Below, piece after piece: positions 8,540 to 18,300 of a DNA stretch of 36,325 nt; positions within the stretch are counted from its first letter, which is position 1, and each line of letters begins with the position of its first letter. The notes under the pieces are model-generated. The model saw only the letters and a list, made by a program, of their open reading frames with translations, had not been told where the DNA came from and made no database searches. The position numbers were made by a program, and so were the translations under genes. Source of the stretch: an uncultured Bacteroidales bacterium (GTDB lineage: Bacteria; Bacteroidota; Bacteroidia; Bacteroidales; Muribaculaceae); the NCBI GenBank assembly GCA_900542185.1, contig UQMZ01000040.1, positions 1-36,325 on the forward strand, given 5' to 3'.

Positions 8540-9997
8540 TTAATTGTCATTTAATATCCATAGCCCGTTTTTATCGCTTCCTTCCCGTTTTAACAGTCCT
8601 AATTTACGGAGTGTTTGAGTTGCCCGTCTTGCCGTTTTTTCAGTCAATAATAATTTTTGAGACATTTCAATATGAGTGATTGATGGATTCTCATTAATAA
8701 GTTTTAACACTTTCTGTTGAGTTGCCGTTAGTTTTACAGGGACATTTACAGGGACATTTACAGGGACATTTACAGGGACATTTTTAGCGACACCAGTCTT
8801 TTCCACTTCGCGGGTCTTGAGGTCAAAGATTACTTTGACGGAATTAATTGCGGTCTCAATGTGCATCGGGCGACCGGTTACTTCTTGCCAACGTTTGAGT
8901 TTGCGGAGTCCATAGCCGAGATTCTCTGACAGGTGCGCCAGACGGAACAGTTTCGCGATTACCGGATTGCGGGGCTGGGATTCAAACGAGCTTTCCATTA
9001 CATCCAACGGCATTGGCATGCCACCGGGATTAAGGAACTCTATGCGGTCGTCAAAAACATGGACGCAACTGCGTCGAGGGCTGAAATGATCAGCGTGGGC
9101 CATCTGGTTTGCCATTGCCTCCCTCAGTATGTCGTACTCGGATAAATCTTCTACCGATTGTCCACGCTCGTTGATACCGACCATCGGAGTGTTGACGAGA
9201 GTGCGGAGACGACGGAGGATAACACGGCTCGCTTCCCAAAGATTCTGCTGTTCAGGAATGCGATAAGTATAATTGTTCGTCATTGCCTCCAAGCCGGTAC
9301 CGGGTATTTCGACATAATCGGCGCAGAATGTCGGAACGAAATTGAAGATGTAAGGGCTTCTACCAAGCATTATCAGTCCGCCGTAGGTCAGCTGGCCGGA
9401 ATGGTCGGCGATTCCGACACCTTTACAAAAATCCTCATCGCTCACACTGTCAAGATGTGAGACCAAGCCCCAATGACGCACCTCCCCGCGAAAGTCAGTC
9501 AGGGCATCACGGTTGAGCATATCGATATTGGTGTCTGGAATGGATTTCTGCGACCGGATGCCAAACGACTGGTCGCGAATCATCGACATTATTTCCTGCT
9601 GAGTGGCACGTTGATCTCCGCTCCCCATGCGGATAAAGGTGTTTTCGAGTGATCCGAAATAAACGGGCTTGACCTCCGATGACGGAAGAAAGAATGCAAT
9701 GACATTCTTACCGTCAATCTCATAGCGGTGTAGGGTGGCAAAGAGAGGGACATTGAATTTCTTTGAACGGAGTGTGCCGAAAAAGTCCTGTTCCAGTTTC
9801 TCGATGTTATCCACACCGATAATCTCGAACAGGCGACCGGACTGTTTTACGCCAAGCACAATCCAACCGCCGGAGCAATTTGAGAAGGCACTTACAGTCT
9901 CCCAGATGTTCTTCGGCAGGTCTGACTTCGCGGCCTTGACCTCGAAATCGTCCCATTCTATGTCGCGTAGCCGTGCTACAAGTTCTTCTTTTGTCAT
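8540..9997 (-). CDS. AlbA_2 (Schlafen-like) / histidine-kinase-type ATPase / winged-helix regulator
   Basis: This 485-residue cytoplasmic protein has the common three-part layout of bacterial Schlafen AlbA_2 proteins. The N-terminal AlbA_2 domain spans about 10-150 (WDDFEVKAAKSDLP, FSNCSGGWIVLGV, FIRMGSGDQRAT). The middle ATPase-like domain spans about 290-400 and includes the family block HADHFSPRR...DRIEFLNPGG. A C-terminal winged helix spans about 420-485 (ITHIEMSQKLLLTEKTARRATQTL). Such proteins are often annotated as transcriptional regulators or RecG-related; their role is mostly unknown and some occur near defence genes. A 12-bp in-frame tandem repeat encodes VPVN copies in the linker before the winged helix. 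It has its own promoter and is flanked by copies of the AraC 3' end, so it is probably an acquired cargo gene. Confidence 0.87.
   Translation of the reverse strand: MTKEELVARLRDIEWDDFEVKAAKSDLPKNIWETVSAFSNCSGGWIVLGVKQSGRLFEIIGVDNIEKLEQDFFGTLRSKKFNVPLFATLHRYEIDGKNVIAFFLPSSEVKPVYFGSLENTFIRMGSGDQRATQQEIMSMIRDQSFGIRSQKSIPDTNIDMLNRDALTDFRGEVRHWGLVSHLDSVSDEDFCKGVGIADHSGQLTYGGLIMLGRSPYIFNFVPTFCADYVEIPGTGLEAMTNNYTYRIPEQQNLWEASRVILRRLRTLVNTPMVGINERGQSVEDLSEYDILREAMANQMAHADHFSPRRSCVHVFDDRIEFLNPGGMPMPLDVMESSFESQPRNPVIAKLFRLAHLSENLGYGLRKLKRWQEVTGRPMHIETAINSVKVIFDLKTREVEKTGVAKNVPVNVPVNVPVNVPVKLTATQQKVLKLINENPSITHIEMSQKLLLTEKTARRATQTLRKLGLLKREGSDKNGLWILNDN
8733..8780 (-). repeat. 12-bp tandem repeat (4 units) coding a VPVN linker
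   Basis: TTTACAGGGACA occurs four times head to tail. On the coding strand it gives repeated NVPV between the ATPase-like domain and the winged helix. Units are 12 bases, so copy-number change would lengthen or shorten the linker without a frameshift. Confidence 0.95.
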
Positions 9998-10005
9998 TCA
10001 AAAAG

Positions 10006-10036
10006 CAAAGTTAGACATAAAATTTGACTATTACAA
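10006..10036 (-). promoter_or_regulatory. Predicted promoter of the AlbA_2 gene
   Basis: On the minus strand there is TTG (10036-10034), a 20-base spacer and TAACTTTG (10013-10006), matching the Bacteroidota -33/-7 consensus. The start codon is at 9997, so transcription would begin almost at the ATG, giving a very short or no leader. Confidence 0.65.
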
Positions 10037-10087
10037 TAGCCGTCAGACTTTTAGAAACGCTTAGACTTTTTCTTGATTTTGACAAAG

Positions 10088-10969
10088 TCATTTTATTCGC
10101 GACCGGTAGCTTTTGGGGCTCATGCCCATCACCTTCGAAAACTGGCGCGAGAAGTAGTAGGGATCATCGTAGCCTAATTTCAGGGATATCTGGTTTATCT
10201 TCATACCGGAATTATCCAGCATCTCGCAGGCCTTCTTTATTTTCAGCAACGTGAAATAATTAAGGGGGCTGTATCCGATTTTTTCTTTAAAGACCGATGA
10301 AAGATGTGACGGGGATTTGCCGACGAAATCGCTGACGTTTTTCAGCGTGATTTCGTGCTCTATGTTTTCCTCGAAATAGTGAATCGCCATACTTACCACG
10401 TCCTTACTGATGTCGGCGTTGGCCACCGCTTCTCTATACTGCTGAATATAACGCAGGGAAGCGAGATAGTGCTGAAATGTGGCCATGGCATACCTGATGT
10501 TTTCAATGGCGTATGAATGGTCAAGCGACTGGAATATCTCCTCGAACAGATTGATGCGGTTAAGTATCCGGGATTTCTTTGTCGGCGTGACATCAATGGG
10601 CGACATACAGTTCGTGACATAATATGGAGCAAGTTCTCCGCGGAAATGTATCCAATATATGGTCCAGGGGGCATCTTCATCGGAGGCATACACATGAGGC
10701 TCGCCTGCGGGAAGTATGAAATACTGGTCTTTGTGCACCTCGTATCTCCTGTTGCGGATGGAATACCATCCATTGCCGTCCACACAGTAAATGAAGACAT
10801 ATTCATTTATGGCGTCCTCACGTTGGCGATAATGAAATTTCGCTTTGGGATAGTATCCTATGTCCGTTATGAACAATGACGAGGCTACCGGATCTCCCTC
10901 TATCATCCTCATTACGGTGTGCGGCAGTACAATACTGCGCTCCCCCACAAATCCATCCTTGATTTTCAT
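10088..10969 (-). CDS. AraC-family transcriptional regulator (cupin sensor)
   Basis: This 293-residue cytoplasmic regulator has an N-terminal AraC-binding cupin domain (about 25-165; RRYEVHKDQYFILPAGEPHVY and PWTIYWIHFRG are typical). The C-terminal double helix-turn-helix domain (about 195-293) includes KNVSDFVGKSPSHLSSVFKE, INQISLKLGYDDPYYFSRQF and SPKSYRSRIK. The cupin domain of this class usually senses a sugar. It is transcribed away from the MFS-GH2-DUF5107 operon across a 211-bp gap. Two TCCAT half-sites 21 bp apart lie in that gap before the MFS promoter, so it probably activates that operon and possibly itself. The last 102 bases of homology are nearly identical to the remnant at 8333-8434, suggesting that recombination shaped its 3' end. 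Confidence 0.92.
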   Translation of the reverse strand: MKIKDGFVGERSIVLPHTVMRMIEGDPVASSLFITDIGYYPKAKFHYRQREDAINEYVFIYCVDGNGWYSIRNRRYEVHKDQYFILPAGEPHVYASDEDAPWTIYWIHFRGELAPYYVTNCMSPIDVTPTKKSRILNRINLFEEIFQSLDHSYAIENIRYAMATFQHYLASLRYIQQYREAVANADISKDVVSMAIHYFEENIEHEITLKNVSDFVGKSPSHLSSVFKEKIGYSPLNYFTLLKIKKACEMLDNSGMKINQISLKLGYDDPYYFSRQFSKVMGMSPKSYRSRIK

Positions 10970-10986
10970 TGCAATCGGGCTTTTCG

Positions 10987-11017
10987 CAAAATTAGCAAAA
11001 ATATCATCGTAAGCAAA
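10987..11017 (-). promoter_or_regulatory. Predicted promoter of the AraC regulator gene
   Basis: On the minus strand there is TTTG (11017-11014), a 19-base spacer and TAATTTTG (10994-10987). This exactly fits TAnnTTTG and lies about 18 bases before the AraC start codon. Confidence 0.7.
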
Positions 11018-11039
11018 ACGCCGGTAATATTATTGTAAT

Positions 11040-11071
11040 ATTGTCCATCTTTTTTTATTAATAATCCATTT
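11040..11071 (+). promoter_or_regulatory. Candidate AraC operator upstream of the MFS operon
   Basis: Two direct half-sites, ATTGTCCATC (11040-11049) and AATCCATTT (11063-11071), place their TCCAT cores exactly 21 bp apart, two helical turns. The second touches the -33 element. Arrangement and spacing fit an AraC-type activator. The same pair, at the same distances, stands before the LRR gene at 18705. A separate TAATATT direct repeat (11025-11031 and 11036-11042, 11 bp apart) lies just upstream. Confidence 0.6.
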
Positions 11072-11099
11072 CGGGAAATCAAAAGCAGCATTAATTTTG
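11069..11099 (+). promoter_or_regulatory. Predicted promoter of the MFS-GH2-DUF5107 operon
   Basis: A perfect -7 element TAATTTTG (11092-11099) is preceded by a poor -33 element TTTCG (11069-11073). A weak -33 element next to an activator half-site is what an activator-dependent promoter would show. The leader would be about 75 bases. Confidence 0.65.
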
Positions 11100-11180
11100 C
11101 AACGTGAATTTAACCTTAACATCAGACCCGGAATCTGAGTCTGTTTATAACCAGCATGAACAAGCAATTATCGAATACCA

Positions 11181-12596
11181 ATGGAAAAATTTAACAAAGG
11201 ATTCATTTATTTCATCTGTCTGGTCTCGGCGATGGGAGGACTCCTGTTCGGCTACGACTGGGTGGTGATCGGAGGCGCAAAACCATTCTATGAGGTTTTC
11301 TTCAGAATCGAGAATTCACCGAGTCTTCAGGGACTTGCAATGAGTATCGCACTTGCGGGATGTCTGGTCGGGGCCATGGTCTCAGGTTCCCTGGCAGATC
11401 GCATCGGCCGTAAGCCGCTGCTAATCCTGTCGGCCTTCATATTCCTTGTTTCGGCATACGCCACAGGTGCGTTCGATGCCTTTACCTATTTTCTTGTAGC
11501 CCGATTCATCGGCGGCATCGCCATCGGCATCGCGTCGGGTCTCTCGCCCATGTACATTGCAGAAATCGCGCCGAGCCATGTACGTGGCAAACTCGTCTCA
11601 CTCAATCAGCTCACCATAGTGTTGGGTATTTTGGGCGCCCAGATAGTAAATTACCTGATAGCCGAGCCGATGCCGACTGGAACCGTGTTACCACCGGCCG
11701 ATTCATGGAACGTGCTGACGGGCTGGCGCTGGATGTTCTGGAGCGCGGCATTTCCCGCCGCCGCTTTCCTGATTCTGGCATTCTTCATTCCCGAAAGTCC
11801 CCGCTGGCTCGCTCTGCGAGGCGACAAGGATAAAGCTATGTCCATACTGGCTGATATAGGCGGAACCGATTATGCCAAAGCCGAGATAGATGCGGTTCGA
11901 AAGAATGCCGGACATTCCAGACAAGGGGCCGGGCTCGGCACATTGTTCAGCAAGCCTTACCGTGCAGTATTGTCTTTAGGCATTGTAATTGCAGTGTTCC
12001 AGCAATGGTGCGGCACGAACGTGATATTCAATTACGCACAGGAGATATTCTCCGATGCAGGCTATGACCTGGGCGAAATGCTATTCAACATCGTGCTGAC
12101 CGGCATCACCAACGTGATATTCACATTCGCAGCCATATATACAGTCGACCGTCTGGGACGCAAGAAACTGATGCTTATCGGTGCCGGCGGCCTTGCCCTG
12201 ATTTACGGCATACTCGGCACCTGCTATTATTATGGCGTCACAGGTTTCTTCATGATCATACTTGTGGTGGCCGCCATAGCCTGCTATGCCATGACTCTCG
12301 GCCCTGTCACCTGGGTACTGATAGCCGAAATATTCCCCAACCGTGTCCGCGCCGTGGCCGTGGCCACATGCACCTTCGCCCTCTGGGTAGGCTCGTTCAC
12401 ACTGACGTACACTTTCCCCCTGCTGAACAACGCGTTGGGCAGCTACGGAACATTCTGGATCTACGCGGCGATTTGTTTCACAGGGTGCGTGTTTTTTTCG
12501 GCACGTCTCCCGGAGACCCGCGGCAAGAGTCTGGAGCAACTTGAGAAGGAACTGGTAAAGGACAACGAGGAAGCCATAGAATCGACAATAATATGA
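11181..12596 (+). CDS. Sugar:H+ symporter, MFS sugar porter family (XylE-like)
   Basis: This 471-residue inner-membrane transporter has 12 predicted helices. Sugar-porter signatures are GGLLFGYDWVVIGG in helix 1, the loop 2-3 motif SGSLADRIGRKP, RFIGGIAIGIASGLSPMYIAE with the downstream SHVRGKL, PESPRWL before the central loop, a second DRLGRKK, and a C-terminal LPETRGKSLEQLE. Family members take up monosaccharides such as xylose, arabinose, galactose or glucose with protons. The sugar cannot be read here, but the galactan-degrading neighbours favour galactose or arabinose (inference). It is the first gene of an operon with GH2 (4-bp ATGA overlap) and DUF5107. Confidence 0.92.
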   Translation: MEKFNKGFIYFICLVSAMGGLLFGYDWVVIGGAKPFYEVFFRIENSPSLQGLAMSIALAGCLVGAMVSGSLADRIGRKPLLILSAFIFLVSAYATGAFDAFTYFLVARFIGGIAIGIASGLSPMYIAEIAPSHVRGKLVSLNQLTIVLGILGAQIVNYLIAEPMPTGTVLPPADSWNVLTGWRWMFWSAAFPAAAFLILAFFIPESPRWLALRGDKDKAMSILADIGGTDYAKAEIDAVRKNAGHSRQGAGLGTLFSKPYRAVLSLGIVIAVFQQWCGTNVIFNYAQEIFSDAGYDLGEMLFNIVLTGITNVIFTFAAIYTVDRLGRKKLMLIGAGGLALIYGILGTCYYYGVTGFFMIILVVAAIACYAMTLGPVTWVLIAEIFPNRVRAVAVATCTFALWVGSFTLTYTFPLLNNALGSYGTFWIYAAICFTGCVFFSARLPETRGKSLEQLEKELVKDNEEAIESTII

Positions 12597-15343
12597 TCAA
12601 ACCGTATAAGCTATCAATCGCTGCAACCGCGCTTGTATTGTCGTCAGGCATTATATCCGCCGCTTGTCTCGATCTGTCGGGCGAATGGACCGCACGTCTC
12701 GAATCGGGTCAGAAACATACACTGACATTGCCCGGCACTCTCGATATGGCCGGCATCGGGACATCGAACGCTCTTAAACCCGCTATGGAAAAACCTCAGT
12801 TGCTGCGTCTCACACGTAAGGTCAGCTACATCGGGCCCTGCACTTATTCCCGACATATCGATATTCCCAAAGAAATGTCAGGCAAGCCGTTGCGCCTTTA
12901 CATGGAACGGGTGCTGTGGAAAAGCACCCTCCGAATCGATGGTAAGGAGGCGACCGGCGAAAACATTTCATTGAATTCTCCGCACACATTCGAAATCCCG
13001 GCGCTTAAGTCCGGCAGACACCTGTTCGAGATAACCATAGATAACCGCCGTCAGCGCGACATATCGTTCGACAATCTATGCCATTCGTACACCAACGACA
13101 CGCAGACCATGTGGAACGGCGTGCTCGGCAAATTCCGGCTCTGCACAGTCCCCGACATCAATATCGGCAATCCTCAGGTATATACAGATGTCAAAACGGG
13201 TAATGTAGACGTGATGCTGACGGTAAACAACAACACGAAACGCACGAAGAAGCGCGACATCACCTTTACGATAACCGATAAGTCCGACGGCAGGATCGTG
13301 GCAGAAAAAAAGGTGATGTATTCGTCCCCGGCCGGAGAATCCCGTTTCACCACCGGAATGCGTGTCGATAACGCCAGGCTATGGAATGAATTCACCCCCG
13401 ACCTATATATGGTCAAGGCTGAAATGGATGGCGAAACGGTCTCGGCCGATTTCGGAATGCGCGAAGTGAAGTCCGAGGGAAAGCATCTGTTAGTGAATGG
13501 CAAAAAGGTATTTCTGCGCGGCACCCTCGACTGCTGCATATTCCCGCTCACCGGTGTGCCGCCGACTGACAAAGCCGGATGGACCAAGGAAATGACTGCA
13601 CTTAAGGAGTGGGGCTTCAACCACATCCGTTTCCACTCATGGTGTCCGCCGGAAGCCGCGTTTCAAGTGGCCGACAGCCTGGGAATGTACCTGCAGACGG
13701 AATTGCCCGTATGGTCGCTCACCATCGGCGAGGATCCGGCAGTCACCGATTTCCTTTATGACGAATTCAACAACATGTCCACGGCATACGGCAATCATCC
13801 GTCATGGATCATGTCCACATGCGGCAACGAATTGCAGAAGGACTTCAACGTTCTGAACGGTCTGGTAAAGTATATGCGCGACAACGATCCGCGCCATCTG
13901 TACGCCGCCTCCTCGTTCACTTTCGAGAAAGGACACGGCGGACATGCCGAACCGCACGACCAGTTCCTGATCACGCAATGGACCGACGACGGCTGGGTGC
14001 GTGGCCAGGGTGTATTCGATCAAGAAGCGCCAGCCTTCAATAAGAATTACGACAAGTCGATGGGGTGCGTCACTGTGCCTTTGGTTTCGCACGAAATCGG
14101 ACAATACGCCGTTTATCCCGACCTGAACGGGATTCAGAAATATACAGGCGTGCTTGATCCCCTCAATTTCAAGGCCATTCAGGACGATCTGAAATCCAAA
14201 GGTCTCATTGACAAGGCCGATGACTATCTGAAGGCCACAAGCTCGTTCGCAAAGCTACTGTACAAGGAAGAGATAGAACGGGCACTGAAGACACCGGGCT
14301 TCTCGGGCTATCAGCTTCTCGGCATTCAGGACTTCCCTGGTCAGGGCACGGCCCTTGTCGGGCTGCTCGACGCGTTCTGGGATGCGAAAGGCAACATGAG
14401 CGGCACGGAATTCAGTCAGTTCAATGCCCCTGTGGTGCCTCTCGCCTCATTCCCTAAGGCCGTATATGCATCTGACGAAACATTCGATGCTGACGTGCTC
14501 GTGTCCAACTTCAGCGACTCGGAAATCATCGGCCGCAAGCTGTCATGGACTTTACGCGACGACAACGGACATTCCGTTTCCGGCAGAATCATAGCCCAGG
14601 CCGTTCCGCAGGGTGAGATAGCCCAGGCCGGGAATATACACATAGCTTTCGACGGCTTTACGTTGCCGTCGAAACTAATCCTCTCCGTAGCCATAGATGG
14701 AACTGACTATAAGAATAGCTGGAATATATGGGTATATCCGCGACTGTCGGATGTAACGGCCGACAAGACAGTGGTCACTTCCGATTTATCCGAGGCCAAG
14801 ACTGCACTTGACAAAGGAAAGACAGTGCTGTACATGCCGGCGCAGGACAAGATAGAAGGAATCGAAAGCAAATTCCTGCCGGTGTTCTGGAGTCCGGTGC
14901 ATTTCCCAAAGCAAGCCGGGGGCATGGGTGTCATCGCAGACGCGAATCATCCTGCTCTGAAAGGATTCCCAAACGACGGTCACAGCGACTGGCAATGGTG
15001 GCGTCCCGTCAAGAATGCCCGCGTGATGCTGCTCGACTCCATTACCGACAGGATTACCGGACGGAACATCGACCCGGTCGTGGGAGTAGTGGACAATTTC
15101 TATCGTAACCGTCGTCTCGGCTATATGTTCGAGGCTAAATGCGGCAACGGCAAACTGTTCGTATCCTCAATCAATCTTAATCTCGACTCTCCCGAAGTCA
15201 AGTCACTGAAGCACGGCATATTGCAATATCTTGAATCGGACGATTTCAATCCCGGCAACGAAGTGACGATATCTCAGATTGAAAATATCACATCATCAGA
15301 TAAAAAAATAGAAAACACAGATGCCACAAGCATCTATCAATAA
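12593..15343 (+). CDS. Glycoside hydrolase family 2-type enzyme
   Basis: This 916-residue exported glycosidase has an N-terminal signal sequence ending near ISA (about residue 23). A sugar-binding jelly-roll follows (about 30-190; LDLSGEWTARLE, TYSRHIDIP, RVLWKSTLRIDG), then an immunoglobulin-like domain (about 195-295). The TIM barrel spans about 300-600. Expected GH2 catalytic residues are visible: acid/base E413 in TCGNEL and nucleophile E501 in SHEIGQY. The HIRFHSWCPPEAAFQVADSLGMYLQTE stretch (about 345-371) is typical of the barrel. The last ~300 residues are beta-sandwich and Rossmann-like regions of unknown role. GH2 includes beta-galactosidases, beta-mannosidases and beta-glucuronidases; a beta-galactosidase role is plausible from context. 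It starts within the MFS stop and ends 8 bases before DUF5107. Confidence 0.85.
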   Translation: MIKPYKLSIAATALVLSSGIISAACLDLSGEWTARLESGQKHTLTLPGTLDMAGIGTSNALKPAMEKPQLLRLTRKVSYIGPCTYSRHIDIPKEMSGKPLRLYMERVLWKSTLRIDGKEATGENISLNSPHTFEIPALKSGRHLFEITIDNRRQRDISFDNLCHSYTNDTQTMWNGVLGKFRLCTVPDINIGNPQVYTDVKTGNVDVMLTVNNNTKRTKKRDITFTITDKSDGRIVAEKKVMYSSPAGESRFTTGMRVDNARLWNEFTPDLYMVKAEMDGETVSADFGMREVKSEGKHLLVNGKKVFLRGTLDCCIFPLTGVPPTDKAGWTKEMTALKEWGFNHIRFHSWCPPEAAFQVADSLGMYLQTELPVWSLTIGEDPAVTDFLYDEFNNMSTAYGNHPSWIMSTCGNELQKDFNVLNGLVKYMRDNDPRHLYAASSFTFEKGHGGHAEPHDQFLITQWTDDGWVRGQGVFDQEAPAFNKNYDKSMGCVTVPLVSHEIGQYAVYPDLNGIQKYTGVLDPLNFKAIQDDLKSKGLIDKADDYLKATSSFAKLLYKEEIERALKTPGFSGYQLLGIQDFPGQGTALVGLLDAFWDAKGNMSGTEFSQFNAPVVPLASFPKAVYASDETFDADVLVSNFSDSEIIGRKLSWTLRDDNGHSVSGRIIAQAVPQGEIAQAGNIHIAFDGFTLPSKLILSVAIDGTDYKNSWNIWVYPRLSDVTADKTVVTSDLSEAKTALDKGKTVLYMPAQDKIEGIESKFLPVFWSPVHFPKQAGGMGVIADANHPALKGFPNDGHSDWQWWRPVKNARVMLLDSITDRITGRNIDPVVGVVDNFYRNRRLGYMFEAKCGNGKLFVSSINLNLDSPEVKSLKHGILQYLESDDFNPGNEVTISQIENITSSDKKIENTDATSIYQ

Positions 15344-15351
15344 CAATAGCA

Positions 15352-18300
15352 ATGGTTAAAGCTTGGAAAGAAAAGGTTGTGATTCCGACATACGAAGTCG
15401 GAAAGCCTGAAAAGAATCCGATATTTCTGGAAAAACGTGTGTATCAGGGATCGAGCGGCGTAGTGTACCCCTATCCGGTGATAGAGTCTATCTCCAACGA
15501 GAAGACGGACCACGAATGGAACGCCGTGTTCATCGAGAACGAGTATATCAAGGTGATGGTGCTTCCGGAATTAGGAGGCCGCATCCAGATGGCATACGAC
15601 AAGATCAAGAACCGTCACTTCGTATATTACAACCACGTCATCAAGCCGGCACTGGTGGGTCTGGCTGGTCCGTGGATATCTGGCGGCATAGAGTTCAACT
15701 GGCCCCAGCATCACCGTCCTTCCACCTATATGCCCGTGGACTGCACCATCGAGGAGAATGCCGACGGTTCCGTTACCGTATGGGTCAGCGAGATGGAGCG
15801 CATGTTCCATCAGAAGGGCATGGCCGGTTTCACGCTGCGTCCCGGCTGCGCGTTCCTTGAGATCAAGGGAGTGCTGTACAACCGCACCGACGTGCCTCAG
15901 ACATTCCTGTGGTGGGCCAACCCCGCGGTAGCCGTCAACGACCATTATCGCTCGGTGTTCCCGCCGGACATCAACGCCGTGTTCGACCATGGCAAGCGCG
16001 CCGTCAGCTCCTTCCCCATCGCGACGGGAACATACTACAAGATGGACTACTCGGCCGGAGTCGACATCGCGAACTATAAAAACATTTTCGTGCCGACATC
16101 GTACATGGGCGTCAATTCCAAATACGATTTCGAAGGCGGCTACGAGTTCGACACACAGGCCGGTATGCTGCACGTAGCATCCCACCACGTATCGCCCGGC
16201 AAAAAGCAGTGGACATGGGGCAACGGGGACTTCGGCCGCGCATGGGACCGCTGCCTGACCGACGACGACGGCCCGTACATCGAACTGATGGCCGGTGTCT
16301 ACACCGAAAACCAGCCTGACTTCACATGGTTGATGCCGTACGAGGAAAAGGAATTCACACAATATTTCCTTCCCTATCGCGAACTGGGAGTGGTGAAGAA
16401 CGCCACCAAAGATCTGCTTATGAACATCGACATGCTCGAAAGCGGAAAGGTCAACCTCAAGGTGTTCGCTACCAGTGAGCAGAAGGTAGCCATAGTTCTG
16501 CGCGACAGAGACGGCCGGCTTTACTTCAACGAGGAAGTGACCGTCACTCCCGAAGAGGTGTGGGAGAAAGACATAGACGTCAACGGCGCCGGTCTTGGCG
16601 ACCTGTTGCTGTCGTTCATCAAGGCCGGCCGCGTGGTGATGAGCTGGGAAGCCGAACCCGACGAGATCCGCGCCATCCCCGATTCCGCGGAGGCCGCCCT
16701 GCTGCCCGAACAGATCAAGACCGTGGAGCAACTGTATCTGACCGGCCTGCACTTAGAGCAGTACCGTCACGCCACATACTCGCCCGTAGACTATTACGAG
16801 GAGGGTCTGCGACGCGATCCTAACGACGTGCGCTGCAACAACGCCCTCGGCCTGTGGTATATCCGCAAGGGACGTTTCGACATCGCCGAAAAGTATCTGG
16901 ATAAGGCCGTCAGGATTCTGCAGAAACGCAATCCCAACCCCTACGACGGGGAGCCGATCTACAACCTCGGTCTCGCATTGAAATATCAGGGACGTCTTGA
17001 CGAGGCATACAACCGTTTCTACAAAGCCACATGGAACGGCGCATGGCAGGACGCCGGCTATTTCGCCTGCGCGCAGATCAGCTGCCGTCGCGGCAACTAC
17101 GAGGAGGCGCTGTACGAAGTGAACCGCTCGCTGCTGCGCAACTGGCACAACGCCAAGGCCCGCGCCCTAAAGGCCGCCATACTGATGAAACTGGGCAAGG
17201 ATGAGGAAGCCCGACAGTTCTGCAAGGAATCCATCGGCATCGATCCCTTCAACTATGGCTGTCTGTTCGTTATGGGCGACACCGCGAAGATGTCGGAGCT
17301 GATGCACGGCAACGCGCACAACTACGATGAACTTGCACTCGACTTCTGCGACGCCGGACTGTGGAACTATGCCGAATCCGTATGGAACCTTGCGAAAGAG
17401 AACGGCGCGACGACCCCCATGACCCACTACTATATGGGCTGGGCATACCTGCAGAGCGGCGACCGCGACAAGGCTGTCAAGGCATTTGCCGACGGAGCCG
17501 CCGACTGTCCCGATTTCGTGTTCCCCAACCGTCTGGAGGCCGTGCTGGCGCTTAAGGCCGCATTGCAGGTCAACCCCGACGATGCATGCGCCAACCACTA
17601 TCTCGGCAACCTCTATTACGACAAGCGTCAATATGATATGGCGCAGGCTCACTGGGAGGAGGCCGCACGACTCAATCCAAAGTTCCCGACAACATGGCGC
17701 AACCTCGCACTTGTATATTACAACAAACGCAACGACGCGGCCAAGGCCGTTGAGGCGATGGAGAAGGCCTTCTTCCTCGACGAAAGTGACGCCCGCGTAC
17801 TGATGGAACTGGATCAGCTGTACAAGAAGATGCAGCGGCCTCATGCCGAGCGACTGGCGTTCCTGCAGAACTATCCCGAGCTGATTGAACAGCGCGACGA
17901 CCTCGTTCTGGAAGAAATAACTCTTCTGAACCAGTGCGGCAAATATAAGGAAGCCAAGCAAAAGCTTGACAACCATCAGTTCCATCCCTGGGAGGGCGGC
18001 GAAGGCAAGGTCCCGGCTCAATATCAGACGGCCCGCGTAGAACTGGCAAAACTTGCCATTGCCAAAGGCAGATATGACGAAGCCATCCAGCTTCTCAATG
18101 AATGCCTTGAGTATCCCCACCACCTCGGCGAAGGAAAACTGTACGGCGCGCAGGAGAATGACTTCTACTATCTGCTCGGACTGTGTTACAAGGCCAAGCG
18201 CAATGAAGAAAAGGCTCGCGAATGCTTCGAGAAGGCTACGCTTGGCCCCACGGAACCGGCCGCCGCGATGTACTACAACGATGCCAAGCCCGACAAGATT

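Noticed and set aside
8733..8780. Tandem repeats as a possible CRISPR array.
   Set aside because: Units are 12 bases with no spacers and lie inside a reading frame; no cas genes are present.
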